NCBI GenBank assembly: GCA_964007475.1 | Contig: OZ023274.1 | Coordinates: forward strand, 59,974,076 to 60,038,075 | Direction of reading: 5' to 3' | DNA: 64,000 nucleotides | DNA from: Hybos culiciformis | Taxonomy: Eukaryota; Arthropoda; Insecta; Diptera; Hybotidae | In this document: piece after piece, positions 36,101-46,150 of the stretch | Layout of the letters: the number at the start of each line of letters is the position of its first letter | How positions within the stretch are numbered: the stretch's first letter is position 1 | The notes under the pieces: generated by a model | What the model saw: only the letters and a program-made list of their open reading frames with translations | Told to the model about the DNA's origin: nothing | Databases searched by the model: none | Made by a program: the position numbers and the translations under genes

Positions 36101-38990
36101 GCTCTTGTCCTATAACCAAAATTTTTAGTGCCAATTAGAAAAAGTAAGTATTAATTTTGTTTTAAAACTGCTTAGCAAAACAAATCTAACTAAAGTATTT
36201 CGCCGATTGGTGGTTTTTTATATGTATTTTTAATAGTACTAGGATAGTCGTAGGATTTATGGTGATTTACCAGCGCTTCTTAAACTTTCCTGTATTGCGA
36301 CCCCAAATTTTAAATGCCGCAATTTGGCGGCTCACAACCTATATTTTTTTGACAAATAATCGTTATTCAACAAATACTATTTTATTTTCAGCAAATAAAA
36401 AAATAAAAATTAATAACATTTTCTAGTTATAGTAAATATTAAAATAAATAAAACACACAATCCATAAAAACAAATTTTTTGATAAAAATTTTTTATATGC
36501 GAGGCAATTGATATGAAGTTCATATAAAGATGTGTGTGTGTGAGTCTGTGATGCCAAAGTATATTGTTATCGACGTCAAAGTGATGTGCAAAATTTTAGC
36601 TCGTTTGGAAATTGGGTCTATTTTGACTTACTAAGTTTGCAGAGCAGGTGGTGAAGTTTATATAAAAGTGTGTGTGATGCCAAAGTAAATTTCAGCTCGA
36701 TTGGATACCGGGAAGTGGATCTTTTTTAATTTTGTAGGTTTGATGAAAGTGTGCTGAAGTTCATATATATATGTGTGTGTGTGTGTTTGTGTGAATGTGT
36801 CGATGCCAAAGTGTATTGTCATCGACGACAAAACGATGTGCAAAATTTCAGCTCGATTGGATACCGGGAAGTGGGTCAATTTTGACTTTCTAAGTTTGTG
36901 GAAACGGCCGTGAAGTTAAGGGGGTAGATGCACTCAGCAGCTTAAAAAAAGGCATATTTTAAAAAATTTATTTTTTACAGTAATTAAGTTTATTTTACAA
37001 AATAAATTATACAGAGTTTTTATACAATGCTTTAACTTAACATTTATGAAAAAAAAAAAAAAAAAATACATATTATTTATTAAAATATCGCCATATCGGT
37101 TGGATCCTCTCCCGCGAGTAGTACTTCGCGGTGACCATCACAACAGCCTTCTGGATCATCTGAATTCGAAAAACCAAAGTGAAACCTCTAGTTTAATAAT
37201 AAATCCAGTCTTTAATCGAAGCTTTTTTTTTTTTTTTGAAAATTTACAAAATGGTGGCATTCGAAACTTTGGACTCTGATTTTCGATAAAATGTTAAAAG
37301 TTAATTGTTTAAAAAATATAGTAATTGTTAACAAAAATCAATATCCTTCGATTAAAGACTAGTTCTTAATGCCAAAAAGATAATATTAAAATTTCATCAA
37401 TATCCACTCAATGGTTTTCGAGTTATATTGGTCACCGAATGGAAAAACACAATTTTGATAAAAACGCGTTTAAAGTTTTTTAAAAGTCCGCTACCTGCTC
37501 TATTCACAACCGAGAGGTTGAATGTTGCTTCAGTAATTACTAAATATCTTGAAAACTATTCATCGGATTGACTTGAAATTTTCAGAGAATATTCTTGAAA
37601 CATCATACTTTAAGAAAATGAAAAAAAAAAAATCGATTTTGCAAAAATTCTAAGTGCATCTACCCCCTTAATATAAAGGATTTAAAAAAATTAAAATAAA
37701 ATAAACAACATTTTCTAGTTATAACTATGTATATGAATATTAATAAAAAATAAAGATTAATAACCTTTTCTAGTTATATTATTAATTATTAAAATAAATA
37801 AAACATTAAATTTTTTTTAATGTGATGAGTGCGCTTGCTTTTTAGAGCAGAGTAACGTTAATTGTGGATCGATTTCGGAAAGCGCTGGTCTCAATACATT
37901 TTCTATATTGCGCAATTGAGAGCGATATTTTGATTTAATATATAATAAGGACGAACATGCATTTTCACACAAATATGTGATGGAAAATGGCAAAATAATT
38001 TGAACTGCTATTTCAGACAAAGATAGATACTGTTTTTTTTTAATTAACAACCAAAAATTTTCAGGTATTTAAAAAATCATCTAATTCTAAAACCTTGAAA
38101 AATTAATTCAAAAACCTTGCCAAGTTTGTTAATTTAAGACATATATATATAGAAAGTTTAACTTTGTTGTTTTAAATTGGGAATTTCTCACGACCCCATG
38201 AAAATATCTAACGACCCCAGTTGGGGTCGCGATCCCTAGTTTAAGAACCGCTAATTTAAACAAAGCAAAATAGAATAATAATATTTGAAAAAAAAAAATT
38301 TTTTTTTTTTAAAATAAACGTTTTTATAACGGAATAAAATAATAAGTAGAAATATTCTTCAAGCAAAAATTTTAAAATATTAAGAAAACAACTAAAAAGT
38401 AAAAAATACTAGTGCTTCACCCTTAAAAAAATTTAAAAATTTCAAATTCTGAATTTCAAATTCCTAATGTATTTTGTTAGTGGAAAATTTCAAATTTTTT
38501 TTGTTGTTGTGAATTTCAAATACACGCCTCAGAGCGTGTATTTGAAATTCACAACAACAAAAAAAAATTTATAAAAAGGGCCGTTGCAAATAAATAATTT
38601 TGTTATGAAAAAAATTTTTTCTCGATTTTCAGATTAACTAAACCTTTTCCAGATAAAGTTTAGGTTTGTTCTCTTATGTTCTCTTTTTTGATGTCGAAAT
38701 GTTCTATATTTTTTTTAGGTCAGACTTGGTCACCCTGCATAGGAATAACATGTTTCCATGGATGAATTAAAATAAAGTTGGGTGTTCGTTTTTCATATTT
38801 AACTTAACTCCTATTTCCACTGATTCCATTCAATTCTTGTGAAGACCTCCATCAAAACGTAGTATTTGCATTAGAATTAGATTAAATTCAAATATGTATA
38901 CATAAATTTTGACTTACTGTAATCAGTTTTTCCAAATAAAAAAGTTTTTTCATATTCTTCCAAATGATCGTGTATGTCATTTTCATTAAT
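13360..38990 (-). CDS. ADAMTS-type secreted metalloprotease (21 exons; 5' end not found)
   Basis: Zinc metalloprotease of the ADAMTS (reprolysin) family, expected to be secreted and to cut extracellular-matrix proteins. Exons, 5' to 3': 38990-38918, 31781-31638, 30056-29866, 21486-21024, 20923-20775, 20706-20624, 20301-20204, 20120-19982, 19917-19874, 19805-19721, 19603-19354, 19292-19131, 17130-17003, 16942-16891, 16262-16148, 16083-15736, 15645-15451, 15370-15303, 14756-14604, 14540-14216, 13430-13360. All junctions are GT-AG and in phase; they total 3336 nt (1111 residues and TAA). Residues counted from the first visible codon: prodomain 1-271, ending in a furin site RVRR (268-271); catalytic domain with HEIGHNLGMRHD (442-453) and Met-turn IMSP (Met466); disintegrin-like part about 490-625; TSP1 from 628; cysteine-rich module; then a second TSP1/cysteine-rich-like module and a short tail. 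No spacer domain is recognised. The start codon and signal peptide are missing, presumably upstream of 38990. Confidence 0.93.
17551..18825 (+). mobile_element. TIR element with tRNA-like block and A-rich tract (intron of ADAMTS)
   Basis: Ends CCCAATATACCA (17551) and TGGTATATTGGG (ending 18825), with TTA on both sides (17548-17550, 18826-18828), suggest a PIF/Harbinger-like nonautonomous element. Subterminal repeats of cagttatttgt and its complement lie on both arms, and a 35-bp phrase starting cagtttacgtaaagctgac occurs twice (near 17817 and 17930). In the middle, tagctcagtgg (near 18051) matches a tRNA A-box, but no clean B-box follows. A 350-bp A-rich low-complexity tract (18140-18490) comes next on the same strand. 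No protein is encoded. It sits in the 1.8-kb intron before the TSP1 exon. Confidence 0.72.
18950..19008. repeat. 15-bp tandem repeat
   Basis: About four copies of gcaattcatcgcaaa with single-base variants, in the same intron, 120 bp from the next ADAMTS exon. Confidence 0.9.
19131..20923 (-). CDS. ADAMTS part 2: catalytic and disintegrin-like exons
   Basis: Eight compact exons. They encode the reprolysin fold segments (FVLAMINGVQLLYHHPSLG, HYDHAVILTGLDLY, VVGLAPVAGMC), the zinc site split between exons 20120-19982 and 19917-19874 (the Asn after HEIGH spans the junction), the Met-turn exon 19805-19721, and the disintegrin-like and first cysteine region (GERFDADQQCMLKYG, ALEGTECGDMM, then WCRSGFCT in the next exon). 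All three zinc-binding His and the catalytic Glu are present, so the protease looks active. Confidence 0.95.
21024..38990 (-). CDS. ADAMTS part 1: prodomain exons and TE-filled introns
   Basis: Four widely spaced exons (38990-38918, 31781-31638, 30056-29866, 21486-21024) encode the ADAMTS-type prodomain, including LKLQPTPKLIDDTF, the cysteine pair in YEKCFYRN and ALDLCDTTAI, and the convertase site NRVRR followed by the mature N-terminus. The first of these begins in phase 0 with INENDIHDHLEEYEK, so at least one upstream coding exon exists. The introns (7.1, 1.6 and 8.4 kb) are far longer than those downstream, and the two longest carry most of the transposon insertions in the gene. Confidence 0.88.
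22045..23240 (+). mobile_element. pogo/Tc1-like element remnant with internal TIR copies
   Basis: Inverted ends aatgcccacttattgtta (22045) and taacaataagcgggcatt (ending 23240), with extra copies of cacttattgttag / ctaacaataagtggg inside near both ends. On the plus strand a short coding remnant (22545-22670) encodes an HTH of pipsqueak/pogo type. No TA duplication is seen at the exact ends, so boundaries and superfamily are provisional. Confidence 0.7.
22530..22682 (+). pseudogene. HTH_psq DNA-binding fragment of a pogo-like transposase
   Basis: The plus-strand frame reads LQSAIAAMKNGMSKLGASRK followed by FLVPYTTLLHKMKGK and then runs into a stop. The spacing of Ala-Ile, Asn-Gly-Met-Ser, Val-Pro-x-x-Thr-Leu and Lys-Gly-Lys is that of the pipsqueak-type helix-turn-helix at the N-terminus of pogo/Tigger transposases. 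The DDE catalytic part is absent. Confidence 0.7.
23338..24427. mobile_element. hAT nonautonomous element (CAGGGCTT ends)
   Basis: Ends CAGGGCTTATTTTG (23338) and AAAAAAAGCCCTG (ending 24427), with a perfect 8-bp duplication gttatatt (23330-23337 and 24428-24435). Subterminal motif ccggagct-catc-ggagc forms a hairpin on the left. No transposase. It lies in the 8.4-kb ADAMTS intron. Confidence 0.92.
25501..25905. mobile_element. PIF/Harbinger-like MITE
   Basis: Inverted ends TGCCTTGTTCAGACAA (25501) and TTGTCTGAACAAGGCA (ending 25905), perfect over 16 bp, flanked by TTA (25498-25500 and 25906-25908). Arms continue imperfectly with atcatgat motifs (aaatcatgatt). 405 bp, non-coding. Confidence 0.85.
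25976..26308. mobile_element. Palindrome-centred inverted-repeat element, copy 1
   Basis: Ends tccctgaaaaaaattt (25976) and aaatttttttcaggga (ending 26308). Subterminal phrase cctaatgtattttgttagtg occurs near the left and inverted near the right. The right half holds a perfect palindrome with 17-bp arms and a 6-base loop at 26185-26224 (gaatttcaaatacacgc-loop-complement). A second copy lies at 38420-38580. Confidence 0.75.
27019..28075. mobile_element. Foldback-type element, partial copy
   Basis: Homologous, in opposite orientation, to the right part of the element at 54764-55815. Shared blocks: the hairpin around cacgagaccgaaggt (27090-27105), gctttaatg near 27176, and the purine/pyrimidine block agagaatatagagataattt. 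The repeated ctttaatttctctttctttta units also match. The copy stops near the centre of the full-length element, at the gatccactacgcattaaa phrase. No protein coding seen. Confidence 0.75.
27869..27976. repeat. 31-bp tandem repeat
   Basis: About three and a half copies of catctaaatgatttcattat plus ttacgcagatg inside the foldback copy. Confidence 0.9.
28331..29544. other. AT-rich intron sequence, no feature seen
   Basis: Lies in the 8.4-kb ADAMTS intron. Apart from homopolymer runs I see no coding, repeat or inverted structure. Confidence 0.4.
29545..29714. mobile_element. Degenerate MITE
   Basis: The left phrase aaggtgggcgaacaaaagca and the inverted right phrase (tgtccatttgtcagcccactt, read on the opposite strand) match with several differences, giving a 170-bp inverted-repeat remnant about 150 bp from an ADAMTS exon. 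No target duplication recognised. Confidence 0.4.
33105..33133. repeat. (TTA)n microsatellite
   Basis: About nine tta/att units with one interruption, in the 7.1-kb ADAMTS intron. Confidence 0.9.
33612..33690 (+). repeat. tRNA-derived SINE head or tRNA pseudogene
   Basis: Contains an A-box-like tggtgtagtgg (near 33625) and a perfect B-box ggttcgattcc with a 5-bp T-stem gtggg/cccac (near 33672). The 5' end (gtcggcc) does not pair with the 3' end (ctcggac), so no proper acceptor stem forms. A short unrelated region and a T run follow. This fits a tRNA-derived SINE or a decayed tRNA better than a functional tRNA gene. Confidence 0.65.
33823..34386 (+). pseudogene. LINE ORF2 3' end with poly(A), truncated
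   Basis: Plus-strand remnant of non-LTR retrotransposon reverse transcriptase C-terminus: AAKCLGFLKRCKQYFSPSD, then IYKSYIRQTLEYNSHIWAGA, then frame changes. It is homologous to 40845-46576 but has an internal deletion near 34207 (cgtcaaaatt joins gatttacgac). It ends acctagtgatttggtaac plus a run of A. 5'-truncated as is usual for LINEs. Clade not resolved (Jockey/CR1/I type). Confidence 0.85.
34387..35175. other. AT-rich intron with loosely repeated motif
   Basis: Loosely repeated phrases of the type attactacgatttgggac and ttattgcgttttgaaa recur through 34540-35040 and again at 35935-36010, on both sides of the hAT insertion, suggesting an old decayed tandem array that the hAT split. No coding signal. 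Confidence 0.4.
35184..35904. mobile_element. hAT nonautonomous element (CAGTGGTTCTTAACC ends)
   Basis: Ends CAGTGGTTCTTAACC (35184) and GGTTAAGAACCACTG (ending 35904) are perfect over 15 bp, with a perfect 8-bp duplication ctctaggg (35176-35183, 35905-35912). Subterminal cacccct motifs lie on both sides. 721 bp, non-coding. Confidence 0.95.
36500..36915. repeat. Diverged tandem repeat, about 120-145 bp unit, three copies
   Basis: The phrase gatgccaaagt recurs near 36550, 36667 and 36812, each followed by a form of caaaatttcagctcgattgg. A (AT)n(GT)n microsatellite at 36765-36795 is included. All lies within the hAT remnant. Confidence 0.8.
36920..37667. mobile_element. TTAA-flanked element nested in hAT
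   Basis: Ends GGGGGTAGATGCACT (36920) and AGTGCATCTACCCCC (ending 37667) are perfect over 15 bp with TTAA on both sides (36916-36919, 37668-37671). TTAA targets are used by piggyBac and Kolobok elements. 748 bp, no transposase seen. Confidence 0.9.
37817..38085 (-). pseudogene. hAT transposase C-terminal fragment (ZBED5/SCAND3-like)
   Basis: The minus strand encodes LSEIAVQIILPFSITYLCEN, then ACSSLLYIKSKYRSQL, NVLRPALSEIDPQ and a QAHSSH end. This pattern, with a Tyr-Leu-Cys-Glu motif and a Ser-Ser-Leu block, is the dimerisation end of Buster/Charlie-type hAT transposases, also found in host genes derived from them. Only about 80 residues remain. Confidence 0.72.
38420..38580. mobile_element. 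Palindrome-centred element, copy 2 (partial)
   Basis: Shares cctaatgtattttgttagtg and the palindrome (38511-38550, 17-bp perfect arms, extended by gttgttgt/acaacaac to about 30 bp) with 25976-26308. The 6-base loop is the reverse complement of the loop in copy 1, so the palindrome centre is inverted between copies. Confidence 0.75.
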
Positions 38991-40690
38991 CTGAAACAAA
39001 TAAAAAATAATAATTATAATAAGAAAAAATAGAGTTAAACACTAATATTGCGAGTAACTACTACTATACTAAGCTATAAAATATATAAAATTCTGAGAAA
39101 AGAATAAATCAGATTTATCAAATAAAAGTGTTATAAAATTATAATTATGTTATACCTATTCACTTTCACTTTTTCCTAAAAAGCTAAATGTGATATTATT
39201 GTTTACTTAATAATTTAGGGAAATTTTACATCATACGTGTTTACACACTATGAACTAAAATTAAAATGAATAATTTTATATCAATTTGTCACTTAATGAT
39301 TATTTATATTAAAAAGAATTAAAGTCGAAGCAAATTTCATCAACACTTTCAATAGAATTTATTAACAACACTAAGCACTCAATAAAATTGTATATTGTAT
39401 GTACACGAATCGAAAGGACCGGGAGATTTGAAGTTTTTATTTTTAAATATTAAATATTGATATCAAGGACTGAAAAAAAACTCTTTGGAGAATCAATATA
39501 AAAAAACACCAGAATTTTAACTAATAAAACAGCGTTATTTTCTTGCAATATCCACTTTAAATATATTTAAATTGTCCTCAATTATCATAAAATGTACAGC
39601 CAATGAACTTATAGTAAAATAAAAACTTATAAAAACAAGTGAAGTTAAAAAAAAGCATTTAAAAAATTTGTTTAATACCAAAAATTAGTAAAAATCTAAC
39701 GCAAAATAAAATTTGCTTGCTACGTTCATCTGCCAAACCACATCTACTTCAATTTATCAGTGCCAAGTTTGCTTTCGTAATTACAAAAACTGTAATAACT
39801 TTACTAATGTATACAATTTCTGATGCCCGCCCTATGTCAGTTATACTGTTATGATTTGATTTTATTTTTTAAATTGTACCAGAAATATTTTTCTAACAAT
39901 AATGATGACAATCTATTTACTCTTACCTAAAATAGACAATGAATTTAAAGTAAAGTTAGTTACATTTAACATTTAAAAATTTTATTATTATTTTGATAAT
40001 TATTTCATTATTATTTTAATACATACTTAATGCGAGTTTAATAAACATTTTGAAAGCAATATAAATAGCAATATAAATACTTTTTTTTAGATTAATTTTA
40101 ACTACATAATTATTTTATTCTGGAAAATATATTTGTGTTTTAAGATTTTTGATTAAAATGTTTTGCCGCCTTCGAATTATCCAAAAGAACAAGTGGTGGT
40201 TTCAAGTTCGGCCGAATCCACAAATTTTAAATAATAATCAGTTTTTTCTTTTATATATATTTATATAAAAAAATATTTTATAAATTTAAATAAAAATATA
40301 TTTTATAAATTTAATATGGTTCAAAAAATGTTGAGAAGATTTAAATAATTATGCATATCTAAATGTATATGTTGTAATTGTTTTTTATTCGACCAGATAA
40401 CGTGCATTTATCCAACCATGAAATTTTTTAAACAAAATTATAGGAAAAAGAATATTATGAATATACATACCTAAATAAAAAATGTAAATAAATATAAAAA
40501 ATAAAGCATAAATTTAATAGCATAATACAATCAGTATGAATATGTATTGTAGTATTAAAAATACATATATGTAGATAACACTTATAACTTTAGAGGAATA
40601 CATATGTATATGTTTGTTTACTAGTGTGTTTTGTTTAGTAATGTGTTTACTAATATTATACTTAAGTGCATTGTGCACCGCCTCTACTAC
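38991..40690. other. AT-rich region upstream of the first visible ADAMTS exon
   Basis: Expected to hold, or lead to, the missing 5' ADAMTS exon. I looked for an ATG followed by a hydrophobic stretch and a phase-0 GT donor on the minus strand and did not find a convincing one. A donor-like site (ttttaggtaagag on the minus strand, near 39925) has no open frame with an ATG in front of it. Confidence 0.4.
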
Positions 40691-40699
40691 TATACTATT

Positions 40700-40762
40700 C
40701 TCGGTGAATTGTGTTTTCGGTGAATTGTGATTTCGGTGAATTGTGTTTTCGGTGAATTGACG
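40700..40762. repeat. 16-bp tandem repeat
   Basis: Four units of ttttcggtgaattgtg with one-base variants. Confidence 0.93.
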
Positions 40763-41451
40763 CGACACAATAAATTACATAATTCAAAATATTTTGGATT
40801 CTACATTAACACCATTTTCATCCAAAACACAATGCTGCCTAATTTCTAGAAAGCTGTCAACTTTTGATCCCCAATTTTCTTTCCAAGGCGAAATTATTGG
40901 TAAATCTGAAAACCTTGACATTTAGGTTCGAAAATAACCAGTGATCTAAGCTGGAAAGTTCATATTTTCGAAACTGCAAAAAACGCAGCGAAATGTCTTG
41001 GTTTTTTAAAAAGATGTAAACAATACTTTTCCCCCTCTGATCTCTTAAACATTTACAAATCCTACATACGACCAAAATTAGAATACAATTCGCATATATG
41101 GGCTGGTGCTCCCAAAACCCATCTTGAGTACCTGGACAAATTTCACAGAAGGGCTATTAGATTGATTAATAATCACCAAACCACCAGCTCTTTAACATCA
41201 CTCAATCACCGTCGCAATGTAGGTGCACTTTCATTTTTTTATAAATATTTTGTTGGAACGGATACGTGTTCCCTGGAAGTAAAAGCCCTACTTCCTCAAC
41301 TTCAAGTATTTACACGCCAAACACGTTCCGCCTCAACGTCACACCCGTATTTCGTCAAAATTCCCAGATGTAATAGAACGAGCTTCGGAAATTCGTTTTC
41401 AGTTCGCACCTCGAGAATGTGGAATGTTCTTCCTTCAAAATTATTTCCAAC

Positions 41452-41687
41452 TGTGATAATAAAACGACCAATTATATATTCCAAGTTTTATTGTTGAATT
41501 CAGGTATAAGACTGAGTCTTTAATTTACAATTCTTCTTAATTATTATACTTAATTAAACTGTTATTTTTTAGTGTATTATACTTTATACATTAATTGTTC
41601 TTTTATATAAAATGTTATAGAACATTTTATAGGGAACATAATCAATTAATGTTCACATTTATTAATGTGATTATGTAACATGTAACA
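41452..41687 (-). repeat. 3' LTR of gypsy-1
   Basis: 236 bp, 235 identical to the 5' LTR by eye. It is preceded on the minus strand by a long A run and GGGAGA. Confidence 0.95.
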
Positions 41688-41901
41688 TCTCCCTTTTTTT
41701 TTTTTTTTAATTTAATTTTGATTTTATACATTATAATTATAATTACATTTATAATATATTTTTATGTAATAACATATTTTATATAATTTTCTTGAAATTG
41801 ATTTTTAAATATTTTTTCTTCTATTAATTCATATAAATTTAATGCAAAAGTATTTAGTTTTTTTTTTTTTTTTTTCTCTACCAAGCTGCTAAAAAAATAA
41901 A

Positions 41902-44900
41902 TTATTTGTAGGAACTTGGACTGAATTTTTCTGGAGCAGTTATTTTCCTACCATAACGGGTCCTAATATTTTGTGTAGGTTTTTCCGAGCTGTTTTGTTT
42001 TGCGCTTAAAGGAGTATGAAAAAGTTCTGGGGAACAATATTCAGGGGATTCTGGTGATTGATCTGTAGCAGATTGCTGTGTAATTAATGGAGTTTGTGGC
42101 GATAGAATTGAAGTGTTTGGAGAAGGTATAATTTGCTGACGATTTCTGCGATAAATGTGAGAATTTTCTCCTTCAATTACGTAAGATCGAGGTTCTTCAC
42201 ATTTTTGTAAAATCAAGCCTGGACGCCAAATTGAACCAGGAGTCTTTTGATAAAATATTTTTTCTCCTTCATTCAGTTCTTTTAAATTAGTATTCTTATT
42301 AAAATTATTGGACATTTTATTCTGAGTTTTTTCGATAAAATTGTGCATTTTTTCATAATTAACTAGAACAGGTCTTAAATTTTCGATCAAAATCGGAATT
42401 TTGGTTCTTAATTTTCGACCCATAAGAAGTTCTGAAGGTGCATACGAACTTAAATTCGGGGTTGTACGATAGTGTAAAAGACCTATATAAGGATCGGAAC
42501 AGTCTTCGAAACACTTAATTAAACAATTTTTTACAGTCTGTATCATCCTTTCGGCTTGACCATTTGACCTAGAGAGATACGGGCTAGAAGTGTAATGTTT
42601 TATGTTCCAATTTTTGGAAAAATTTAAAAATTCTTCTGACTGAAAAGGTGGACCTCCATCACTGATAACTATTTTTGGAATTCCGTGTCTTGAAAAAATT
42701 GATTTTAAATTAGTAATAACTTTTTGAGCCGTATAACTTTTGTTTAAAAGTGCAATTTCTACATATTTCGAAAAATAGTCTACAACTAATAAATAATTTT
42801 TTTTTTTTAATTCGAACAAATCAATTCCAACTTTATACCATGGAATTTCATAAATTTCATGTGGTAAAAGTGACTCTTGTGGATTCGATTTTCGATGCCT
42901 AATACAATTTTCGCAATTACTGACAATATTTTTAATGTCATTATTAATATTGGGCCAATATACTGCCGTTTTTGCTAAATTAATGCACTTTTCAATTCCC
43001 ATATGACCTTCATGAATTAATTCAAGAATTGAATTTCTTAATTTTTCAGGAATAATTATTCTATTTGACATCAGCACTAGATTATTAACTATGTGAATTT
43101 CATTTCGTATTTTGAAATATGGCATGACAAGTGGGTCAATTTCTTTTTTATTTTCCGGCCAACCTTTTTTATAAAATTCGATTAGTTTACATAACGTTCT
43201 GTCTCTTAGTGTCTCCGATACAAGAAGTTCAAATTTTTCATCTGAAATTGGTAAATTTTTTGTAATTAAATTGCAATGAATTTGAATTTCTTGATCAAAT
43301 TCAGTTAGAGACTGGTTGTGTAAAGGGGCACGTGATAAAGTATCCGCGACGTACATTTCTTTGCCTGGCCTAAATTCTATTTCAATATCGTATGCTTGCA
43401 GACGAAGCATGAATCTTTGAAGCCTAGCTGGGACTTTATACAAAGGTTTTTCAAAAATAGGTATCAGTGGTTTATGGTCACTTTCTACTAAAATTGTTTT
43501 ACCATAAATAAATTGGTGAAATCGCGTGCAGCCGAACAAAATAGCAAACAACTCCTTCTCTATTTGAGCATAATTTTGCTGGCAAGGAGTTAGTGTTGCT
43601 GAAGCGAAGGCTATTGGACTATTTTCGTGACAAATTACTGCACCTACTGCATTTTTAGATGCATCGACTGACATTTTAATTGGTTTGTTACTATTAAAGT
43701 AGGTTAAAATTGGTGCATTTGAAATTAGTTTTTTAAGTTTTAAAAATTCGGTTTCGTGTACATTAGTCCAATGCCACTGGATTTCTTTTTTCAAAAGTTG
43801 ACGTAAGTTACAGTTTTCAATAGAAAGTCCTTTTACAAAGGAGCCTAAATAATTCACCATGCCAAGGAAACGTTGTAAGTCACTAACATTATTTGGACGT
43901 GGCATGTCACAAATCGCTTCGATTTTAGATTTGTCAGGACGAACACCGAATTCATTAAAAATATGCCCTATGAACTTAATTTCTGGAAGACAAAATTGCG
44001 ACTTTTTATCGTTAAATTTAAGACCTATTTCTTTAGCACGTTCAAGAACTAATTTTAAATAATGATCGTGTTCTTCTTTGGAATGTGCAAACACTAAGAA
44101 ATCATCAATGTATATTATGCAATTTGGTATGTCTTCAAAATATTTTACTAACTCAGCGTGAAATATTTCAGGAGCAGCATTGATACCAAATGGGAGGCGT
44201 AAAAAACGATATCTACCAAAAGGACAAATAAATGTACAAAGCTTAGACGATTCTTTGTCTAAAGGTAGCATCCAGAATCCCGAATTAGCATCAAGCGTGC
44301 TGAAATATTTTGCGCCAGCTAGACGAGATTTAACATCGTCAACAGTAGGAAAAGGAAAATGAGGTCTTAATATAGCCTTATTAAGGTTCCTTGGGTCTAG
44401 ACAGAGGCGTAACTGGCCGTTGGTTTTTCGAACTAAAACTATGGCGCTCACCCAACGAGTAGGCTCAGTTACCCTTTCAATTACCTTTAACTTTTCCATT
44501 CTTACTAATTCTTCTTTCAGTTCGTCTTTTAGATTAAAAGGAATTTTACGTGGTGGCACGACTACTGGTTTGACATTTTCCATTACTACTAAGTTACATT
44601 TATTTTTTAAGCAGCCCAGTCCATTAAAAACTTCTTTGTAATTTTCTAAAAAATTTAAATTTTTAATATTATTATTTTTTATAAAATTAGAATTTTTTTG
44701 AATATTATACAAACCTCCAGGACTCTCAATACTATTTAAATTATTTCTTTTAATTAACCCTAACTCGACCGAAGATTTTAACCCTATAACAGCCCTGCAA
44801 TCATTAATCAAAATATGAAAATCAATTAAAAAAGATTTATTATTATAACTACATGATATTTTGCAATAACCACTAGACGGTAAAATTTCGCCTGAAAATG

Positions 44901-46069
44901 TTCGTAGCTGGGTACTGGAGCTTTGTATAATATTAACATTTAAATTTAATGATTTGAATAAGGCAAATGAAATAATGTTGGCTTCAGCGCCAGTATCTAT
45001 TTGGAAAGCTATTTCTTTTGAATTTATGATTAATTTTTCATACCATGATGTTGAAAATTTATCTTTTTCAATACTACCAATAAATAACGATGAATCTGGT
45101 TCTGGCTCGACTTTCTCGCTGATACTGCTTACAAACACATTTTTATTTTTTGAATTTTTCAAACACATTTTTGCGAAGTGATTACGTCCACCGCAAAAAT
45201 GACACACAGCATTAGCTGCTGGACATTTGTGTACGTGTACCTGGCCACATTTGTTACAGACAGATTTTCCTGCATTATTTGACGACGGATTTAATTTTGA
45301 ATTTGAGTTTTGTTGACGACTTTGGGAATGTTCGACTTGGGTTTTGTTGTAATTTTGGCTTTTGTTATTTTTATTTTTGTTATTAAATCTTTGCTTTTGA
45401 TTAGCTTTTATAGCTCCGATAAAATTTTGTTGTTCACCTGACGTGTGAAATTCTTTTGCCTGCTCTTTTGTTAATTCTAAAATTTTAGCCATTGCAATAA
45501 TTTTATCGAGCTTTTTGTCACCCTCATTCAGTAGTTTTTCCCTTATAAAATTGTAATTATTATGAAGACCGCAAATAAACAAATCCCTAATTAAGTCCTC
45601 TTTTTTGTCATCAAAGTCACATTCTTTACTCAAATTTTTTAATGACGTCACGAATTCGTCAATGGACTCATTCGCCTGTTGCCTTCTGGTAAAAAAATTA
45701 AAACGTTCCATTATTATATTTACCTTTGGTACAAAAAAATTCTCGAACTTTTTAACCAATTCTGCATGTGATAGGGTGTCTTCATATACGTCAAAAGAAT
45801 TGAAAATTTCAAAACTGTCTGCACCCATGTGATGTAATAACAGGCTATTTTTCCTGCTATCTGATGCACTTTTAAGGTCACTTGCTGCTAAATTGTTTGT
45901 ACCATGTTTTCCATGCTGCTGACAAATTCGGACTTTTGACATTAAACGGTCTCACGCTGCCACTATCAAATCCATATTGGTAATTATGGCTTACGGTTAG
46001 GTTGCTTTCAGCCTTGCTGTTGTTACTACCGCTGCTACCACTACCAGTCTTTGCGTCGTTGGTTGACAT
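41902..46069 (-). CDS. Gag-Pol polyprotein of gypsy-1 (one frameshift near the Gag N-terminus)
   Basis: A 1346-codon frame (45942-41902) holds, by residue: Gag (1-260) with two zinc knuckles (CNKCGQVHVHKC, and CHFCGGRNHFAKMC of C-x2-C-x4-H-x4-C type), protease (QIDTGAEANII, about 317), reverse transcriptase (LDANSGFWMLPL; YIDDFLVFA, about 610), RNase H (SVDASKNAVGAVI; SDHKPLIPI), integrase zinc region (about 975-1015) and integrase core (D in GIDLF, D in ISDGGPPF, E in NGQAERMIQ). The true Gag start is probably at 46069 (MSTNDAKTGSG) in another frame. The frames exchange near 45890, before AASDLKSASD, which implies a small indel. A shift this early in Gag is not a programmed Gag-Pol shift, so this copy is probably inactive but only just. 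Confidence 0.95.
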
Positions 46070-46126
46070 TTTTAATGGATACGATGACTATATAATAATT
46101 TTTTTTTTTTTTTTTTAATTAATATA

Positions 46127-46150
46127 TTGAGTGTTTTACACCTGACACCA
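46127..46150 (-). other. Primer-binding site of gypsy-1
   Basis: Directly after the 5' LTR the minus strand reads TGGTGTCAGGTGTAAAAC. TGG at the LTR border is the usual complement of a tRNA CCA end. The next bases (TGTCAG) resemble a tRNA-Leu 3' end; the tRNA identity is inferred. Confidence 0.6.

Larger units (their letters stand above)
36271..38253 (-). mobile_element. hAT element remnant with transposase C-terminus
   Basis: Ends CAGCGCTTCTTAAACT (36271) and AGTTTAAGAACCGCTA (ending 38253) match except for one or two bases. Subterminal gaccccaaat and gaccccagttggggtc fit the same family. Target duplications have decayed. It carries a transposase C-terminal fragment and a later TTAA insertion (36920-37667). 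It lies in the 7.1-kb ADAMTS intron. Confidence 0.78.

Noticed and set aside
43859..45832. Several plus-strand frames of 60-75 codons
   Set aside because: Antisense shadows of the gypsy-1 Gag-Pol frame.
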